Source: Oceanobacillus timonensis
GTDB lineage: Bacteria > Bacillota > Bacilli > Bacillales > Amphibacillaceae
NCBI RefSeq assembly: GCF_900166635.1
Contig: NZ_LT800497.1
Coordinates: forward strand, 186,001-250,000
DNA: 64,000 bases
Direction of reading: 5' to 3'
Position numbers and translations under genes: made by a program. Positions within the stretch are counted from its first letter, which is position 1, and the number at the start of each line of letters is the position of its first letter. Below are positions 8,671-17,397 of the stretch, piece by piece. Under the pieces are notes generated by a model that saw only the letters and a list, made by a program, of their open reading frames with translations, was not told the origin of the DNA and made no database searches.

Positions 8671-8724
8671 TGTACTTTAAAGCGTACAGTATAATTGCAT
8701 TAATAGTGTACCTATAAAGGTACA
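8671..8724. promoter_or_regulatory. Paired XRE operators in the divergent promoter
   Basis: Two 18-bp palindromes of the same form, TGTAC-N8-GTACA, at 8671-8688 and 8707-8724, with centres 36 bp apart. They fill the gap between the XRE gene and the divergent 80-aa gene. Spacing and symmetry fit cooperative binding by the small XRE protein. Confidence 0.6.
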
Positions 8725-8753
8725 AATTAATCTTGATAAAAAGGAGAGATTTC

Positions 8754-8996
8754 ATGATTATTGAACCAGAGATAAAAGAGATATTAATAGAAGAATTAAA
8801 TCACAAATTATATATTGCTGAAATGCAGGAAAGGTTAGTCTCGGTCACGTATGGTTTAATTTCTGATGAGCAATATACCGTCGACCATGCTATTCTTGAA
8901 TTAATTAAACTTATTAATTTATTAGAAAAAGAACAAGAAGGAACTACGTATTGTATTGGCAAATTAGATGGAATATCCTTTGGACACAGAAATTAA
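8754..8996 (+). CDS. 80-aa protein of unknown function, paired with the XRE regulator
   Basis: Start ATG 8754 has AAGGAGAG eight bases upstream; a longer reading from TTG 8733 is unlikely. The 80-aa product (begins MIIEPEIKEILIEELNHKLY) is mostly helical and acidic/hydrophobic with a predicted amphipathic pattern, no signal peptide and no membrane segment. I do not recognise the family. Its divergent pairing with an XRE repressor over a double operator resembles small regulator-plus-partner modules (toxin-antitoxin, phage switch or accessory gene), but nothing in the sequence decides between these. Confidence 0.6.
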   Translation: MIIEPEIKEILIEELNHKLYIAEMQERLVSVTYGLISDEQYTVDHAILELIKLINLLEKEQEGTTYCIGKLDGISFGHRN

Positions 8997-9074
8997 GAAT
9001 CTGCTCTGTTTTTATTTGTTAAATATCAAGAAAATCCTTTATACAGTAAGCACTCATAACAATTATTTTACCTA

Positions 9075-9230
9075 TATAATAGTTCAGTTGAATGACTATC
9101 CCTGTAACCTGGAATCCCGCGTACTCATAACGAGGTAGGAGGGATTCCAAGTAGTATTATGAGAACCCAATTGCTGATGCGGTTATTTAGTTATACATTA
9201 ACCGCATCAGCAATTGGGTTCTTTTTATAT
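9075..9230 (+). ncRNA. Candidate small structured RNA with intrinsic terminator
   Basis: After a TATAAT box at 9075-9080 comes a hairpin TGGAATCCC (9110-9118) / GGGATTCCA (9141-9149), then a 24-bp perfect stem (9162-9185 with 9199-9222) ending in CTTTTTATAT. A promoter-like box, an internal hairpin and a strong terminator within 150 bp, with no ORF, suggest an independently transcribed small RNA. No good -35 is seen. The second hairpin alone may be just a terminator for the 80-aa gene, and a mobile remnant cannot be excluded. Confidence 0.3.
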
Positions 9231-9331
9231 TTAACTAATGCAGACCATATATTCCAAGGGAACTTTATAGATAAAGGATTACTGGCTATTTAGATATTCT
9301 TATGAAATAATTCAGGATTGATATTCTTTAA

Positions 9332-9570
9332 TTACCTCATTCTACAACTATCTTTACCGATATCTTTTTCCCAAATTCTATCAACTTCTTCCTTTTCCTT
9401 CAAAACATAGCCAATCAAGCCGATATAAACCACATGCACTATCGCCTCTCTTGGCTTGCATACAACCATAGTCTCCACGCTATAAACGTATACAAACCGC
9501 ACATCTTCACACGAGACAAATCATTAAGTTCTGACTCAGCAATTTTAAAAATAAAATTGCCCTTACTCAA
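9332..9570 (-). pseudogene. Possible decayed gene of unknown family
   Basis: On the minus strand two overlapping frames read like protein: one from about 9570 (LSKGNFIFKIAESELNDLSR), the other continuing to 9332 (EDVRFVYVYSVE, then REAIVHVVYIGLIGYVLKEK, then EEVDRIWEKD). A single frameshift near 9510 would join them. There is no clear start or ribosome binding site. I do not recognise the family; the frame may be fortuitous. Confidence 0.2.
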
Positions 9571-9654
9571 TCAGAAAAATAAATAGAATCTCCAGTGTAC
9601 AGCTTGAAGATAACCGCGTAGTGTTCCATTTTTTATATACAGAAGGAGAAAACA

Positions 9655-11349
9655 ATGGAAAAGATATTTAATTTCAAAAGCATCAAAAGCAAAGTAATAG
9701 CTGCATTTTCGGTGGTTATTTTATTAGTGATTATATTAGGTGTATATAATTATACAGCTATTAAACAGGTCAATCAGGATACAACCAATATAATTGAAAA
9801 CGATCTTCAGCAATTAATTGCAAACAAGGGTATGGAAACAACAATGGCCAACCGGATATCAACAGCCCGTGGTTATATATTAAGCGGAGACAGTACGATG
9901 AAGGACCGCTTTGAAGAATATACAGAGCAAGGAACCGAATTTGAAGAATTAGCAAGAAGTGTCGGTGTTACGGCAGAATTTGACGTTTTGATTAACGAAA
10001 CCGTCGAGTGGCGAACGGCCATTGCTGATGATGTATTTGCGGTGTATGAGAGCGGCGATCAAGATACAGCCGTAGAGAATCTTAATGAATTGACTCCAAT
10101 CGTCCGTGAAATCATGACAGGATATGAGGAACTGGCAGCGAGTTCGGAAGAAGAAATAAACCAGCATGGGGAAGGGATTATTGATAATGGAGAGCAAACA
10201 TTAACCATTGTGATTATTGCATCCATTTTGATTGTTATTCTTAGCATTACAGCAGCACTTATTACGGCGGGAATCATTTCAAAGCCGATTAAAACTGTGA
10301 TGGAACGAATGAAGCTTATTGCAAGTGGCGATTTAAGTCAAGGGGACTTACAAACCCATTCCAGAGATGAAGTTGGACAGCTGGTTAATGCCGCCAACGA
10401 AATGGCAACCAATACACGTGATTTACTGACACAAATAAATACGGTATCCGAAACAGTTACCAATCAAAGTGAAGAATTAACGCAGGCGGCCAATGAAGTG
10501 AAATCTGGTTCGGATCAGGTAGCCGTCACCATGCAGGAATTGGCAACAGGTTCCGAAACACAGGCGAATAGTGCTAGTGATTTAGCGTCGATAATGGGTA
10601 CTTTTTCCGCTAAAGTACAAGAAGTGAATGACAATGGCGAACGCGTTCAGGAGTATTCAAATGAAGTGTTGGGAATGACACATAAAGGTAGCGAAGCAAT
10701 GACAGCTACAACAGATCAAATGTCTAAAATTGACCGGATTGTTCAAGGAACGGTTGCAAAGGTAGAGGGATTAGATGAACAATCTCAGCAAATTTCAAAC
10801 CTTGTTTCTATGATTAAAGATATTGCAGACCAGACGAATCTGCTTTCGTTAAATGCAGCCATTGAAGCAGCAAGGGCAGGGGAGCATGGAAAAGGCTTCG
10901 CTGTGGTGGCAGATGAAGTGAAGAAGCTTGCGGAACAAGTAGCTGTTTCCGTCACGGATATCACAGGTATCGTAACGAATATTCAGAGTGAAACAAGTGC
11001 CGTTGTAGAATCATTGAAAGGCGGTTATACCGAAGTCGAGCAGGGGACGAAACAAATCATGACAACTGGAGAAACCTTTAATGAAATCAACGCATCCATA
11101 TCAAAAATGGCAGAAAATATTGATCTGGTATCTGGTAACTTAGCTGATATTGCTACAAATACCCAGGAAATGAATGAATCAATTGGAGAAATAGCGTCCA
11201 TTTCCGAAGAAGCAGCTGCAGGAGTTGAGCAGACATCTGCTTCTACACAGCAAACAAGCGGTGCAATGGATGAGGTAGCAGGAAGTTCGGAGCAATTATC
11301 GAAGCTTGCGGAAGAGTTAAATGGTTTGGTAAGACGGTTTAAGCTTTAG
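9655..11349 (+). CDS. Methyl-accepting chemotaxis protein
   Basis: 564-aa membrane chemoreceptor. Transmembrane helix 1 is at about 14-34; an extracellular helical-bundle sensor of about 145 residues follows (acidic, with a W near 120), then transmembrane helix 2 at about 181-206, a HAMP linker at about 207-260 ([20 protein letters not shown]), and a long coiled-coil signalling domain. The hairpin tip is the canonical [20 protein letters not shown] segment followed by [14 protein letters not shown], which contacts CheA and CheW. AAGGAG lies upstream of ATG 9655. It is monocistronic; the ligand cannot be told from sequence, and a helical bundle of this size often binds small organic acids or amines. 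Confidence 0.93.
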   Translation: MEKIFNFKSIKSKVIAAFSVVILLVIILGVYNYTAIKQVNQDTTNIIENDLQQLIANKGMETTMANRISTARGYILSGDSTMKDRFEEYTEQGTEFEELARSVGVTAEFDVLINETVEWRTAIADDVFAVYESGDQDTAVENLNELTPIVREIMTGYEELAASSEEEINQHGEGIIDNGEQTLTIVIIASILIVILSITAALITAGIISKPIKTVMERMKLIASGDLSQGDLQTHSRDEVGQLVNAANEMATNTRDLLTQINTVSETVTNQSEELTQAANEVKSGSDQVAVTMQELATGSETQANSASDLASIMGTFSAKVQEVNDNGERVQEYSNEVLGMTHKGSEAMTATTDQMSKIDRIVQGTVAKVEGLDEQSQQISNLVSMIKDIADQTNLLSLNAAIEAARAGEHGKGFAVVADEVKKLAEQVAVSVTDITGIVTNIQSETSAVVESLKGGYTEVEQGTKQIMTTGETFNEINASISKMAENIDLVSGNLADIATNTQEMNESIGEIASISEEAAAGVEQTSASTQQTSGAMDEVAGSSEQLSKLAEELNGLVRRFKL

Positions 11350-11613
11350 GTGATGGGTTTGGAAGTATCTTATTTACCTAAATGAGAAAATAAAGAGATT
11401 TTGTAGAGAAGTTGCGTATAAAGCTGATAAACAACTTTTCAATTAAAGGTGTTACAGGGGGTGAGAGCAATTCCCTGTGATTCCTTTTTATATTGCGATT
11501 TAGCATCTTTTAGAATCCCCCTTGTCAGTTAGTCATTAAGCTGATTCAGTATAATAGTATGAACCCCTAAAATAATGCTATATTAATTATAGCTAAAACA
11601 AAGAGGTGAGCCC

Positions 11614-12495
11614 ATGGAACTCAAACAACTAACTTATTTCAAAGAAGTAGCAAATCAAAAAAGCATCACCAAAGCCGCCGAACAAATACACATTTCCCAA
11701 CCGGCCCTAAGCAAGTCCATCAAATCCTTAGAAGAAGAACTGGGAACCCCGCTGATTATCCGGACAAACAAAACCATAGACTTAACCGATGCTGGCAAAA
11801 CGGTATTGGAATACACGCAAAAAATAAACAACTTGGTAGATGAAATGACATTAACAGTAAGTGATTTGACGAATTTATCGGCAGGGGAGCTGAATATTGG
11901 CCTTCCTCCTTTTATCGGCAGCCTGTTTTTCCCGGAAGTAATGAAGAATTTTCATCGTAGTTATCCGAATATCACATTAGATATCACGGAATATGGAGGC
12001 GCCAGGGTTGTTAAAAGTGTGGAAGAGGGGGAGTTTGAGCTAGGTGTGGCAGTACTTCCTTTAGATGAGCGCGTCTTTAATATTTATCCGATTGTGAAGG
12101 AGAAAATGAAGCTGATTGTTCATAAGGATCATCCGCTGGCTTCTTATACAAAAGTAAATGTAAAGGATTTAAGGGATGAAGAATTTATTTTTTATCATGA
12201 GGATTTTGCTTTAAATCAAATTGTACGAAATCATTTCTTTACGATAGCGGGTTTTGAACCGAAAATCTTATTTAAGAGCATGCAGTGGGATTTAATGTCT
12301 GAGATGGTTGCTGCAAATTTTGGGGTAACGATATTGCCAGAGTCCATCTGCAACCGTTTGTTTACAAAGGATATTAAAATTCTCGACTTTGAACCGACGA
12401 TTATGTGGAAACTTGCTGTTATTACGAAAAAAGGGAAATATATTTCCAATGCGGGAAGAAAGTTTATTGATTTTATTTTAACGGATTCATTATAA
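11614..12495 (+). CDS. LysR-family regulator, CidR/YwbI-like
   Basis: 293 aa with the LysR N-terminal winged helix (MELKQLTYFKEVANQKSITK, then AAEQIHISQPALSKSIKSLE) and a two-lobed LysR substrate-binding effector domain from about residue 90. GAGGTG is six bases before ATG 11614. It sits directly upstream of the cidA/cidB-like pair, the arrangement of B. subtilis ywbI-ywbH-ywbG and staphylococcal cidR-cidABC, where the regulator activates the pair in response to acetate/overflow metabolism. Here the gap to cidA (261 bp) contains a 163-bp folded repeat. Regulation of cidAB by this protein is inferred from gene order. Confidence 0.82.
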   Translation: MELKQLTYFKEVANQKSITKAAEQIHISQPALSKSIKSLEEELGTPLIIRTNKTIDLTDAGKTVLEYTQKINNLVDEMTLTVSDLTNLSAGELNIGLPPFIGSLFFPEVMKNFHRSYPNITLDITEYGGARVVKSVEEGEFELGVAVLPLDERVFNIYPIVKEKMKLIVHKDHPLASYTKVNVKDLRDEEFIFYHEDFALNQIVRNHFFTIAGFEPKILFKSMQWDLMSEMVAANFGVTILPESICNRLFTKDIKILDFEPTIMWKLAVITKKGKYISNAGRKFIDFILTDSL

Positions 12496-12570
12496 CTTTG
12501 AGTTATGAAAATGATAATTAATATGTATTTTACGAATGGATTCGTACGGCGTAATATAGAAAGCAGATGT

Positions 12571-12733
12571 TTTATCACGGAGAACCGCCCGTAAAATTCC
12601 CACCTCAAAATAAAGAGCGAAAATAAATTTATTTAGGCGGGAGATAACGGGCGCTAACTCCCTGAATCACTCAACTAATCATTCAGTGGGAGAAGGGCGA
12701 AAACTCCCACTGAATGAAGTTTCGTTTTATATT
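12571..12733 (+). repeat. 163-bp folded interspersed repeat, copy 1
   Basis: Copy 1 of a repeat found again at 34148-34310, equal in length and about 85-90% identical by eye. It begins TTTATCACGGAGAACCGCCC and ends with GTTTCGTTTTATATT. Stems visible: CGCCCGT pairing with ACGGGCG, enclosing TCCC-CCT/AGGCGGGA and AAATAAA/TTTATTT; then a 13-bp perfect hairpin ATTCAGTGGGAG/CTCCCACTGAAT. The segment CTCCCTGAAT just upstream can alternatively pair with ATTCAGTGGGAG, so two exclusive structures exist. The end is 23 bp before the cidA-like start, so this copy would be in its leader if cotranscribed. Confidence 0.7.
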
Positions 12734-12756
12734 ACGTATAGAAGAAGGGAAAGCCT

Positions 12757-13125
12757 GTGAAAGTTATCAAGGTTATTTTACAAATTTGTTTTTTACATGT
12801 CTTTCTGCTCCTGGGAGCAGTGTTAAAATATTTTATCCCATTGCCGATTCCAGCCTCTATGTTTGGATTATTTATATTGTTCGTGGCATTGTGCTGTCAT
12901 GTTATCAAGTTAGAGTGGGTCGACCAAGGTGCGAAATGGTTAATGGCAGAATTGCTGTTGTTCTTTGTTCCTTCTGCTGTGGGAATCATCAATTACGAAG
13001 AGATTTTCAGTATCCAAGGGATAGGAATTGTTGTTTTGATTGTGATTAGCACGATGATTGTGATGGGCTTGACTGCTTGGACTGCTGAAAGAATATCAGT
13101 GAAGAAGGAGGGGGAATCGCATTGA
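12757..13125 (+). CDS. cidA: CidA/LrgA family holin-like protein
   Basis: 122-aa integral membrane protein with four predicted helices, matching the CidA/LrgA (YwbH) family: VFLLLGAVLKYFIPLPIPAS contains the conserved P-L-P-I-P-x-S-x-x-G motif. The start is GTG 12757 with AAGGGA upstream. CidA-type proteins are proposed to act like holins, forming oligomers that influence murein hydrolase activity and metabolite (acetate/pyruvate) handling. The last codons overlap the start of the next gene by four bases, so the two are translationally coupled. Preceded by a LysR gene and a folded repeat. Confidence 0.85.
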   Translation: MKVIKVILQICFLHVFLLLGAVLKYFIPLPIPASMFGLFILFVALCCHVIKLEWVDQGAKWLMAELLLFFVPSAVGIINYEEIFSIQGIGIVVLIVISTMIVMGLTAWTAERISVKKEGESH

Positions 13126-13796
13126 TTATCATATTGTTTACGGTGATAACGTATTTGATTTATGTTCTTTCAAAAAGAATTTATAACAAGATGAACTTTG
13201 CGCTCTTCCACCCGCTGTTATTAGCGCCAATATTATTAATAGCAGTTATTTCCATCATGCATGTGTCTGCCAATGATTATATGCAGGGGTCCAAATTCTT
13301 ATCACATATGCTTGCACCGGCGACAGTGGCTTTTGCGGTGCCTATTTATAAGAACTTGCCAATTATAAAAAAATATATGAAAACCATTCTAATTAGTATT
13401 ATGGCTGGAACACTGATGGCAATGGTTTCCACATTCTTGTTATCTAAATTGATTCACTTGAGTGATGATTTTATTGTTTCCATTCTTCCACGATCGATTA
13501 CTACACCGATTGCCATGGAGGTATCAAAAGAAATTGGCGGTTTGCCGACTTTAACGACCGTTTTTGTGATTATTACAGGGATTGTGGGAGGAATGGTAGG
13601 CCCCAATGTACTGAAATGGCTGTCTATCAAAACGCCGATTGCCAAAGGATTAGCCTTAGGAATGGGAGCGCATGGTGTCGGTACGAATAAAGCATTGGAA
13701 TATGGAAAACAGGAATCCGTCTTTTCGTCCTTAGCGATGATTTTTGCGGCTCTCTTTACATTGGTTTGGGGTTCGGTGTTAACGTCCTTTATTTAA
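13122..13796 (+). CDS. cidB: CidB/LrgB family membrane protein
   Basis: 224 aa, LrgB/CidB (YwbG) family, about six or seven membrane helices. Conserved segments include LAPATVAFAVPIYKN, SILPRSITTPIAMEVSKEIGG and MGAHGVGTNKALE. The start TTG 13122 overlaps the cidA stop, typical of this pair. LrgB/CidB proteins work with LrgA/CidA in controlled lysis and, in B. subtilis and Streptococcus, in pyruvate/organic-acid transport. A terminator stem overlaps the stop codon. Confidence 0.87.
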   Translation: MIIILFTVITYLIYVLSKRIYNKMNFALFHPLLLAPILLIAVISIMHVSANDYMQGSKFLSHMLAPATVAFAVPIYKNLPIIKKYMKTILISIMAGTLMAMVSTFLLSKLIHLSDDFIVSILPRSITTPIAMEVSKEIGGLPTLTTVFVIITGIVGGMVGPNVLKWLSIKTPIAKGLALGMGAHGVGTNKALEYGKQESVFSSLAMIFAALFTLVWGSVLTSFI

Positions 13797-13816
13797 AATT
13801 TCGGGACGTTTTTTAT
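13781..13816 (+). terminator. Terminator overlapping the cidB stop
   Basis: AACGTCC (13781-13787, within the coding sequence) pairs with GGACGTT (13804-13810), followed by TTTTT. The stop codon lies in the loop. Confidence 0.6.
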
Positions 13817-14033
13817 TAAAGCCTCTACGAGTAATAAAATGGTCTAACCGTTATTTATACGCATTCCATTTTGTATATGTAAGCAGCATTTACCCTTCTA
13901 AACAATTGATTTCCTAAAACGATAAGTCCTCAACGAACTCCACTTTACACCTGATATTTGTATGTTATTGACTTTTTTAAATTGAATACCAGTAGATTCC
14001 GATACAGGACCATTTTTCTAACAAACGTTAACC

Positions 14034-14073
14034 AATCGTCAAACATTTCTCATCACTGTTTGGCGATTTTTTG
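14034..14073 (+). terminator. Hairpin with T tract in a gene-free stretch
   Basis: AATCGTCAAACA (14034-14045) and TGTTTGGCGATT (14057-14068) form an eleven-pair stem followed by TTTTTT. It stands in the 550-bp gap between cidB and the polysaccharide operon, where I see no gene; it probably insulates the operon. Confidence 0.55.
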
Positions 14074-14225
14074 TACCATTTTATCTCCGTAATCGCAAAG
14101 AAATCCTCCTCGTTTAAAATAAACAACAAATTTTTAACAATATGCTTCATTATTTTAAATAGGAAACGCGTTAAATCATTTATAGTTATTTTTATTTAAT
14201 AATTAATATTCAACTAAGCATTAGG

Positions 14226-14268
14226 TTGTACAGATTTTGTACAGACGCGTACTGTTCTCTTTTATACA
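14226..14268 (+). promoter_or_regulatory. 11-bp-spaced direct repeats before the exopolysaccharide operon
   Basis: TTGTACAGA occurs at 14226-14234 and again at 14237-14245, exactly 11 bp apart, with a weaker GTAC at 14249-14252 continuing the phase. A TATACA box at 14263-14268 may be the -10. One-turn direct repeats are typical binding sites of SARP/OmpR-type activators, and such a regulator is encoded at 19776 at the end of this locus. Binding is inferred. Confidence 0.45.
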
Positions 14269-14359
14269 CGTTGGAAGGTATTATAAAACTAAGTACTAAA
14301 GCACAAACAGAAATGATATAAGCTGATTTATATGATTATAAAGGAGGTGCTTGTGGAGT

Positions 14360-16123
14360 ATGAAAATGAAATTTCTGTTGTATACCGTTATTTTCATCAC
14401 ATTTTTGCTAGTCTATAACGAGAGTAACGTAAAAGCAATAGAGGCTAATATCGAGAAAATGCATCCAGATATACATATATTAGTGATATTTTCATCTGAC
14501 GATGGAAATATAGATGAAAACCAAAGGGTACTCGATATGGCGCTAGGGCATTTTTCGGGAAATATTTCGTTTGTTAATTCGGAAAATTTTGAAGAAACGG
14601 ATTTGAATGAGGTGACTCATCTCGTTTATTACGGGGAAACGGAAGAAAATCTTTCAAATGATATTCCCGATGCAGTGTCTTCATTTGATGGACCGACAAT
14701 GGCTATTGGGCATAATGTGGAACAATTAGGAGATAGTTTTACTTTCGTTGAAACGGGAGAGAGCACCGAACAAACGATAGATGAACTTGCGTATATGGAT
14801 GATGAAGACAAAACAAGAGAAATTGAGCCGGAATACATTATAGAAACGAAGTTGGATAAAGATGTGGAAGTTTTGGTGCAGGGAAGCGGCAATCAAGGAG
14901 TGTTTCCGCTGATTGTGCATCATGATGACCGTTACTATGTTGCTACGGACACTCTACTCTCTCCATTCTCTGTTTATTTTTCACAAGTTCTGAATACCAT
15001 GTTTGATGCAGAGACGAATAAAGAGACTCCTGCTTATATTCGTTTAGAGGATGTTCATCCTTTAGTTGATCCAGAGAGTCTCATGGCTATCGCAGAGGAA
15101 TTAAAAGAAAGAGATATTCCTTATATGATTGCTGTGATTCCGGTTTATACGGATCCTGAAACTGGAAAAGAATATCGATTTGAGGACATGCCGGAAGTGT
15201 TAAAAGTACTCAAATATATGCAGGAAAATGGAGGCAGTGTTGTCCTGCACGGATATACGCATCAATTTAGGCAGAGCGAAACGGGGGAAGGCTTTGAATT
15301 TTGGGATGTCGAAAATGAAATGCCCATTTATCACGGTCCCGATGAAGAAGTAGTTAACTTGTCAGAGGATGATTTTGAGCGTCGTGAAGCGTACGAGACG
15401 TACATGGAAGAAAATCGACATTTTGAACGTGCATATATTGAAGATCGTCTGACGAAAGGGGTACAGGAATTAGCGAATTATGGTATCTTTCCGTTGTCGT
15501 TTGAAGCCCCCCACTATACCATGTCTCAGAATGGTTATGCGGTTACGTCGGAATTCTTTTCCACTTATGTGGGGCAAGCTCAGCTTAGCGACGAAGAATG
15601 GGAGATTATGAATACAACCCCGTATGCATCCAAACCGGATTTCTTAAACGGGATGCTTTTACTTCCGGAGACGATTGGTTTTGTGCAGCCTGAATTAGAT
15701 GACCCTGTCGCAAATATGATGGAATCAGCAGAATTGTACCAAGTGACGGATGGTGGGGTGATTGGCAGTTTTTATCATCCTTATCTGGGGGAAGAAGGAT
15801 TCATTGAATTGATGGATGAGATGGAAAAAATAGCGAATATTGAATGGATTGATTTAAAGGAAATGGATAATACCGTGAAAGTTGACAATGTCACCATCGT
15901 CAGTAGAAACGGGGAGATTGATGTGAATATGGATCATTTGGGTTTAATGACAACATCCTTCGACTATACCGCGTACCACATCAAGGAATTTTTAAGAAAT
16001 GTTGCATGGGTTATAGCTTGGATTGGAGCTTTGACGGTTATTGTATTGATTTGCTTTACTGCCTTCCAAAAGACAAAAGAAAAGCAGACAGATAGCGCAG
16101 AAAGAAGGGTGAGCAATGGCTGA
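14360..16123 (+). CDS. DUF2334 (YdaL-like) membrane-anchored polysaccharide deacetylase-like protein
   Basis: 587 aa from ATG 14360, ten bases after AAGGAGGTG (TTG 14351 is too close to that RBS). N-terminal signal/anchor at about 4-18, an acidic extracellular region, then a DUF2334 domain at about 220-480 of the NodB-like deacetylase superfamily (YIRLEDVHPLVD with an R-x-E-D-V start, SVVLHGYTHQ, PLSFEAPHYTMS, GSFYHPYLG), and a C-terminal transmembrane helix at about 548-572. It resembles YdaL of the B. subtilis c-di-GMP-responsive ydaJKLMN exopolysaccharide operon. Likely role: modification of the growing or exported polymer outside the membrane. Overlaps the glycosyltransferase start by 8 bp. 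Confidence 0.78.
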   Translation: MKMKFLLYTVIFITFLLVYNESNVKAIEANIEKMHPDIHILVIFSSDDGNIDENQRVLDMALGHFSGNISFVNSENFEETDLNEVTHLVYYGETEENLSNDIPDAVSSFDGPTMAIGHNVEQLGDSFTFVETGESTEQTIDELAYMDDEDKTREIEPEYIIETKLDKDVEVLVQGSGNQGVFPLIVHHDDRYYVATDTLLSPFSVYFSQVLNTMFDAETNKETPAYIRLEDVHPLVDPESLMAIAEELKERDIPYMIAVIPVYTDPETGKEYRFEDMPEVLKVLKYMQENGGSVVLHGYTHQFRQSETGEGFEFWDVENEMPIYHGPDEEVVNLSEDDFERREAYETYMEENRHFERAYIEDRLTKGVQELANYGIFPLSFEAPHYTMSQNGYAVTSEFFSTYVGQAQLSDEEWEIMNTTPYASKPDFLNGMLLLPETIGFVQPELDDPVANMMESAELYQVTDGGVIGSFYHPYLGEEGFIELMDEMEKIANIEWIDLKEMDNTVKVDNVTIVSRNGEIDVNMDHLGLMTTSFDYTAYHIKEFLRNVAWVIAWIGALTVIVLICFTAFQKTKEKQTDSAERRVSNG

Positions 16124-17372
16124 TTTTATTCTTTACTTTTCCTTATTTTTAATCTGGTTTATGCTTCTTTACCATATGTTTTTAATGTTAGGCGGCTATC
16201 GATATTTTCGTCATCATCCAAAAATTAAGCAAAAATGGGATGAAGATCCCGGAGAAATGCCTTTTGTCAGTATTTTAATTCCTGCTCACAATGAAGAAAT
16301 GGTGATTCAACATACGATTGAATCAATGATTCATTTGAAATACCCCAAAAGTAAACTGGAAGTGGTTGTCATCAACGATAATTCCAGTGATGATACAGGT
16401 GTTATTCTTGATAACTATGCGAGAAAATATGACTTTATTAAGCCGGTTCATACGAAACCGCCACAAGGGGGAAAAGGAAAATCCGGCGCTCTTAATCAAG
16501 GGTTAAAACATTCAACAGGGGAAGTCATTGTTGTCTATGACGCTGATAATACGCCGGAACCGGAAGCGGTTTATAATTTGGTTCTTGGTTTAAACAAAGA
16601 TGAAAAGGCCGGAGCTGTTGTCGGGAAGTTCAGAGTGGTAAATGCGCATCAAAATTTACTGACACGTTTTATCAATATTGAAACATTGACGTTTCAATGG
16701 CTTGCACAGGCGGGGCGCTGGTCTTGGTTCAAATTAACAACGATTCCTGGAACCAATTTTGCTATTCGGCGTTCTATTCTTGAAGAACTTGGTGGATGGG
16801 ATGAAAAAGCATTATCGGAAGATACGGAACTCAGTTTTCGTGTCTATAACTTTGGCTATCACATTCGCTTTTTTCCTTCAGCCATTACATGGGAGCAGGA
16901 ACCAGAGCGTTTAAAGGTTTGGTGGAAGCAAAGAACCCGTTGGGCGCGTGGGAATGAGTATGTGATTGCCAAATTTATTTTGAGCCCGTCACAGGTAATG
17001 AATAAAAAAGTACCTTTGGATTTATTCTATTTTCTATTTGTATATATTTTGTTCTTTAGCGGCATTATCATCTCACACAGCATTTTTATTACGAATTTAT
17101 TTTTTGATTTAGATTTATCGATTGGCCCTGTCTCCATCTTTTTATTGATTACCGGATTTTTTATGTTTCTGGCTGAAGTCTGGCTTGCACTCAGCCTTGA
17201 GAAAAACCAGCTTACGTTTAAAAATGCGTTAATTGCTGTATTGATGTATTTTGTCTACTCCCAGCTGTGGGTTGTCTTAGTGGCTTATGCTACATTCCTT
17301 GAACTGAAACGAGTCATGTTGAAACAAGATGTTACATGGTACAAAACCGAAAGATTCGAGCAAAGTAAATAA
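16116..17372 (+). CDS. Processive family 2 glycosyltransferase (YdaM/IcaA-like)
   Basis: 418 aa. One N-terminal membrane helix (about 4-28), a cytosolic GT-A domain and three or four C-terminal helices. Catalytic landmarks of processive GT2 synthases are all present: SILIPAHNEE, VVINDNSSDD, the D-x-D in VVYDADNTPEP, the general-base segment SEDTELSFRVY, and Q-x-x-R-W in KQRTRWARG. Such enzymes polymerise and export a beta-linked polymer (cellulose, poly-GlcNAc). The sugar donor is probably UDP-GlcNAc or UDP-ManNAc given the epimerase next door. It starts inside the end of the DUF2334 gene, so the two are coupled. B. subtilis YdaM is the nearest relative I recognise. Confidence 0.85.
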   Translation: MADFILYFSLFLIWFMLLYHMFLMLGGYRYFRHHPKIKQKWDEDPGEMPFVSILIPAHNEEMVIQHTIESMIHLKYPKSKLEVVVINDNSSDDTGVILDNYARKYDFIKPVHTKPPQGGKGKSGALNQGLKHSTGEVIVVYDADNTPEPEAVYNLVLGLNKDEKAGAVVGKFRVVNAHQNLLTRFINIETLTFQWLAQAGRWSWFKLTTIPGTNFAIRRSILEELGGWDEKALSEDTELSFRVYNFGYHIRFFPSAITWEQEPERLKVWWKQRTRWARGNEYVIAKFILSPSQVMNKKVPLDLFYFLFVYILFFSGIIISHSIFITNLFFDLDLSIGPVSIFLLITGFFMFLAEVWLALSLEKNQLTFKNALIAVLMYFVYSQLWVVLVAYATFLELKRVMLKQDVTWYKTERFEQSK

Positions 17373-17397
17373 TAATCATAAGGGGGCAATTCCATTG

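Noticed and set aside
9105..9150. Resemblance of the hairpin region to a T-box leader
   Set aside because: The conserved AGGGUGGNACCGCG element is not present and no aminoacyl-tRNA synthetase or amino-acid gene follows.
12231..12608. 125-codon minus-strand ORF over the LysR gene and the repeat
   Set aside because: Antisense shadow of the LysR coding region with no domain signature.
14351..14359. TTG start for the DUF2334 protein
   Set aside because: Only one base from the RBS; ATG 14360 has normal spacing and a better signal peptide.
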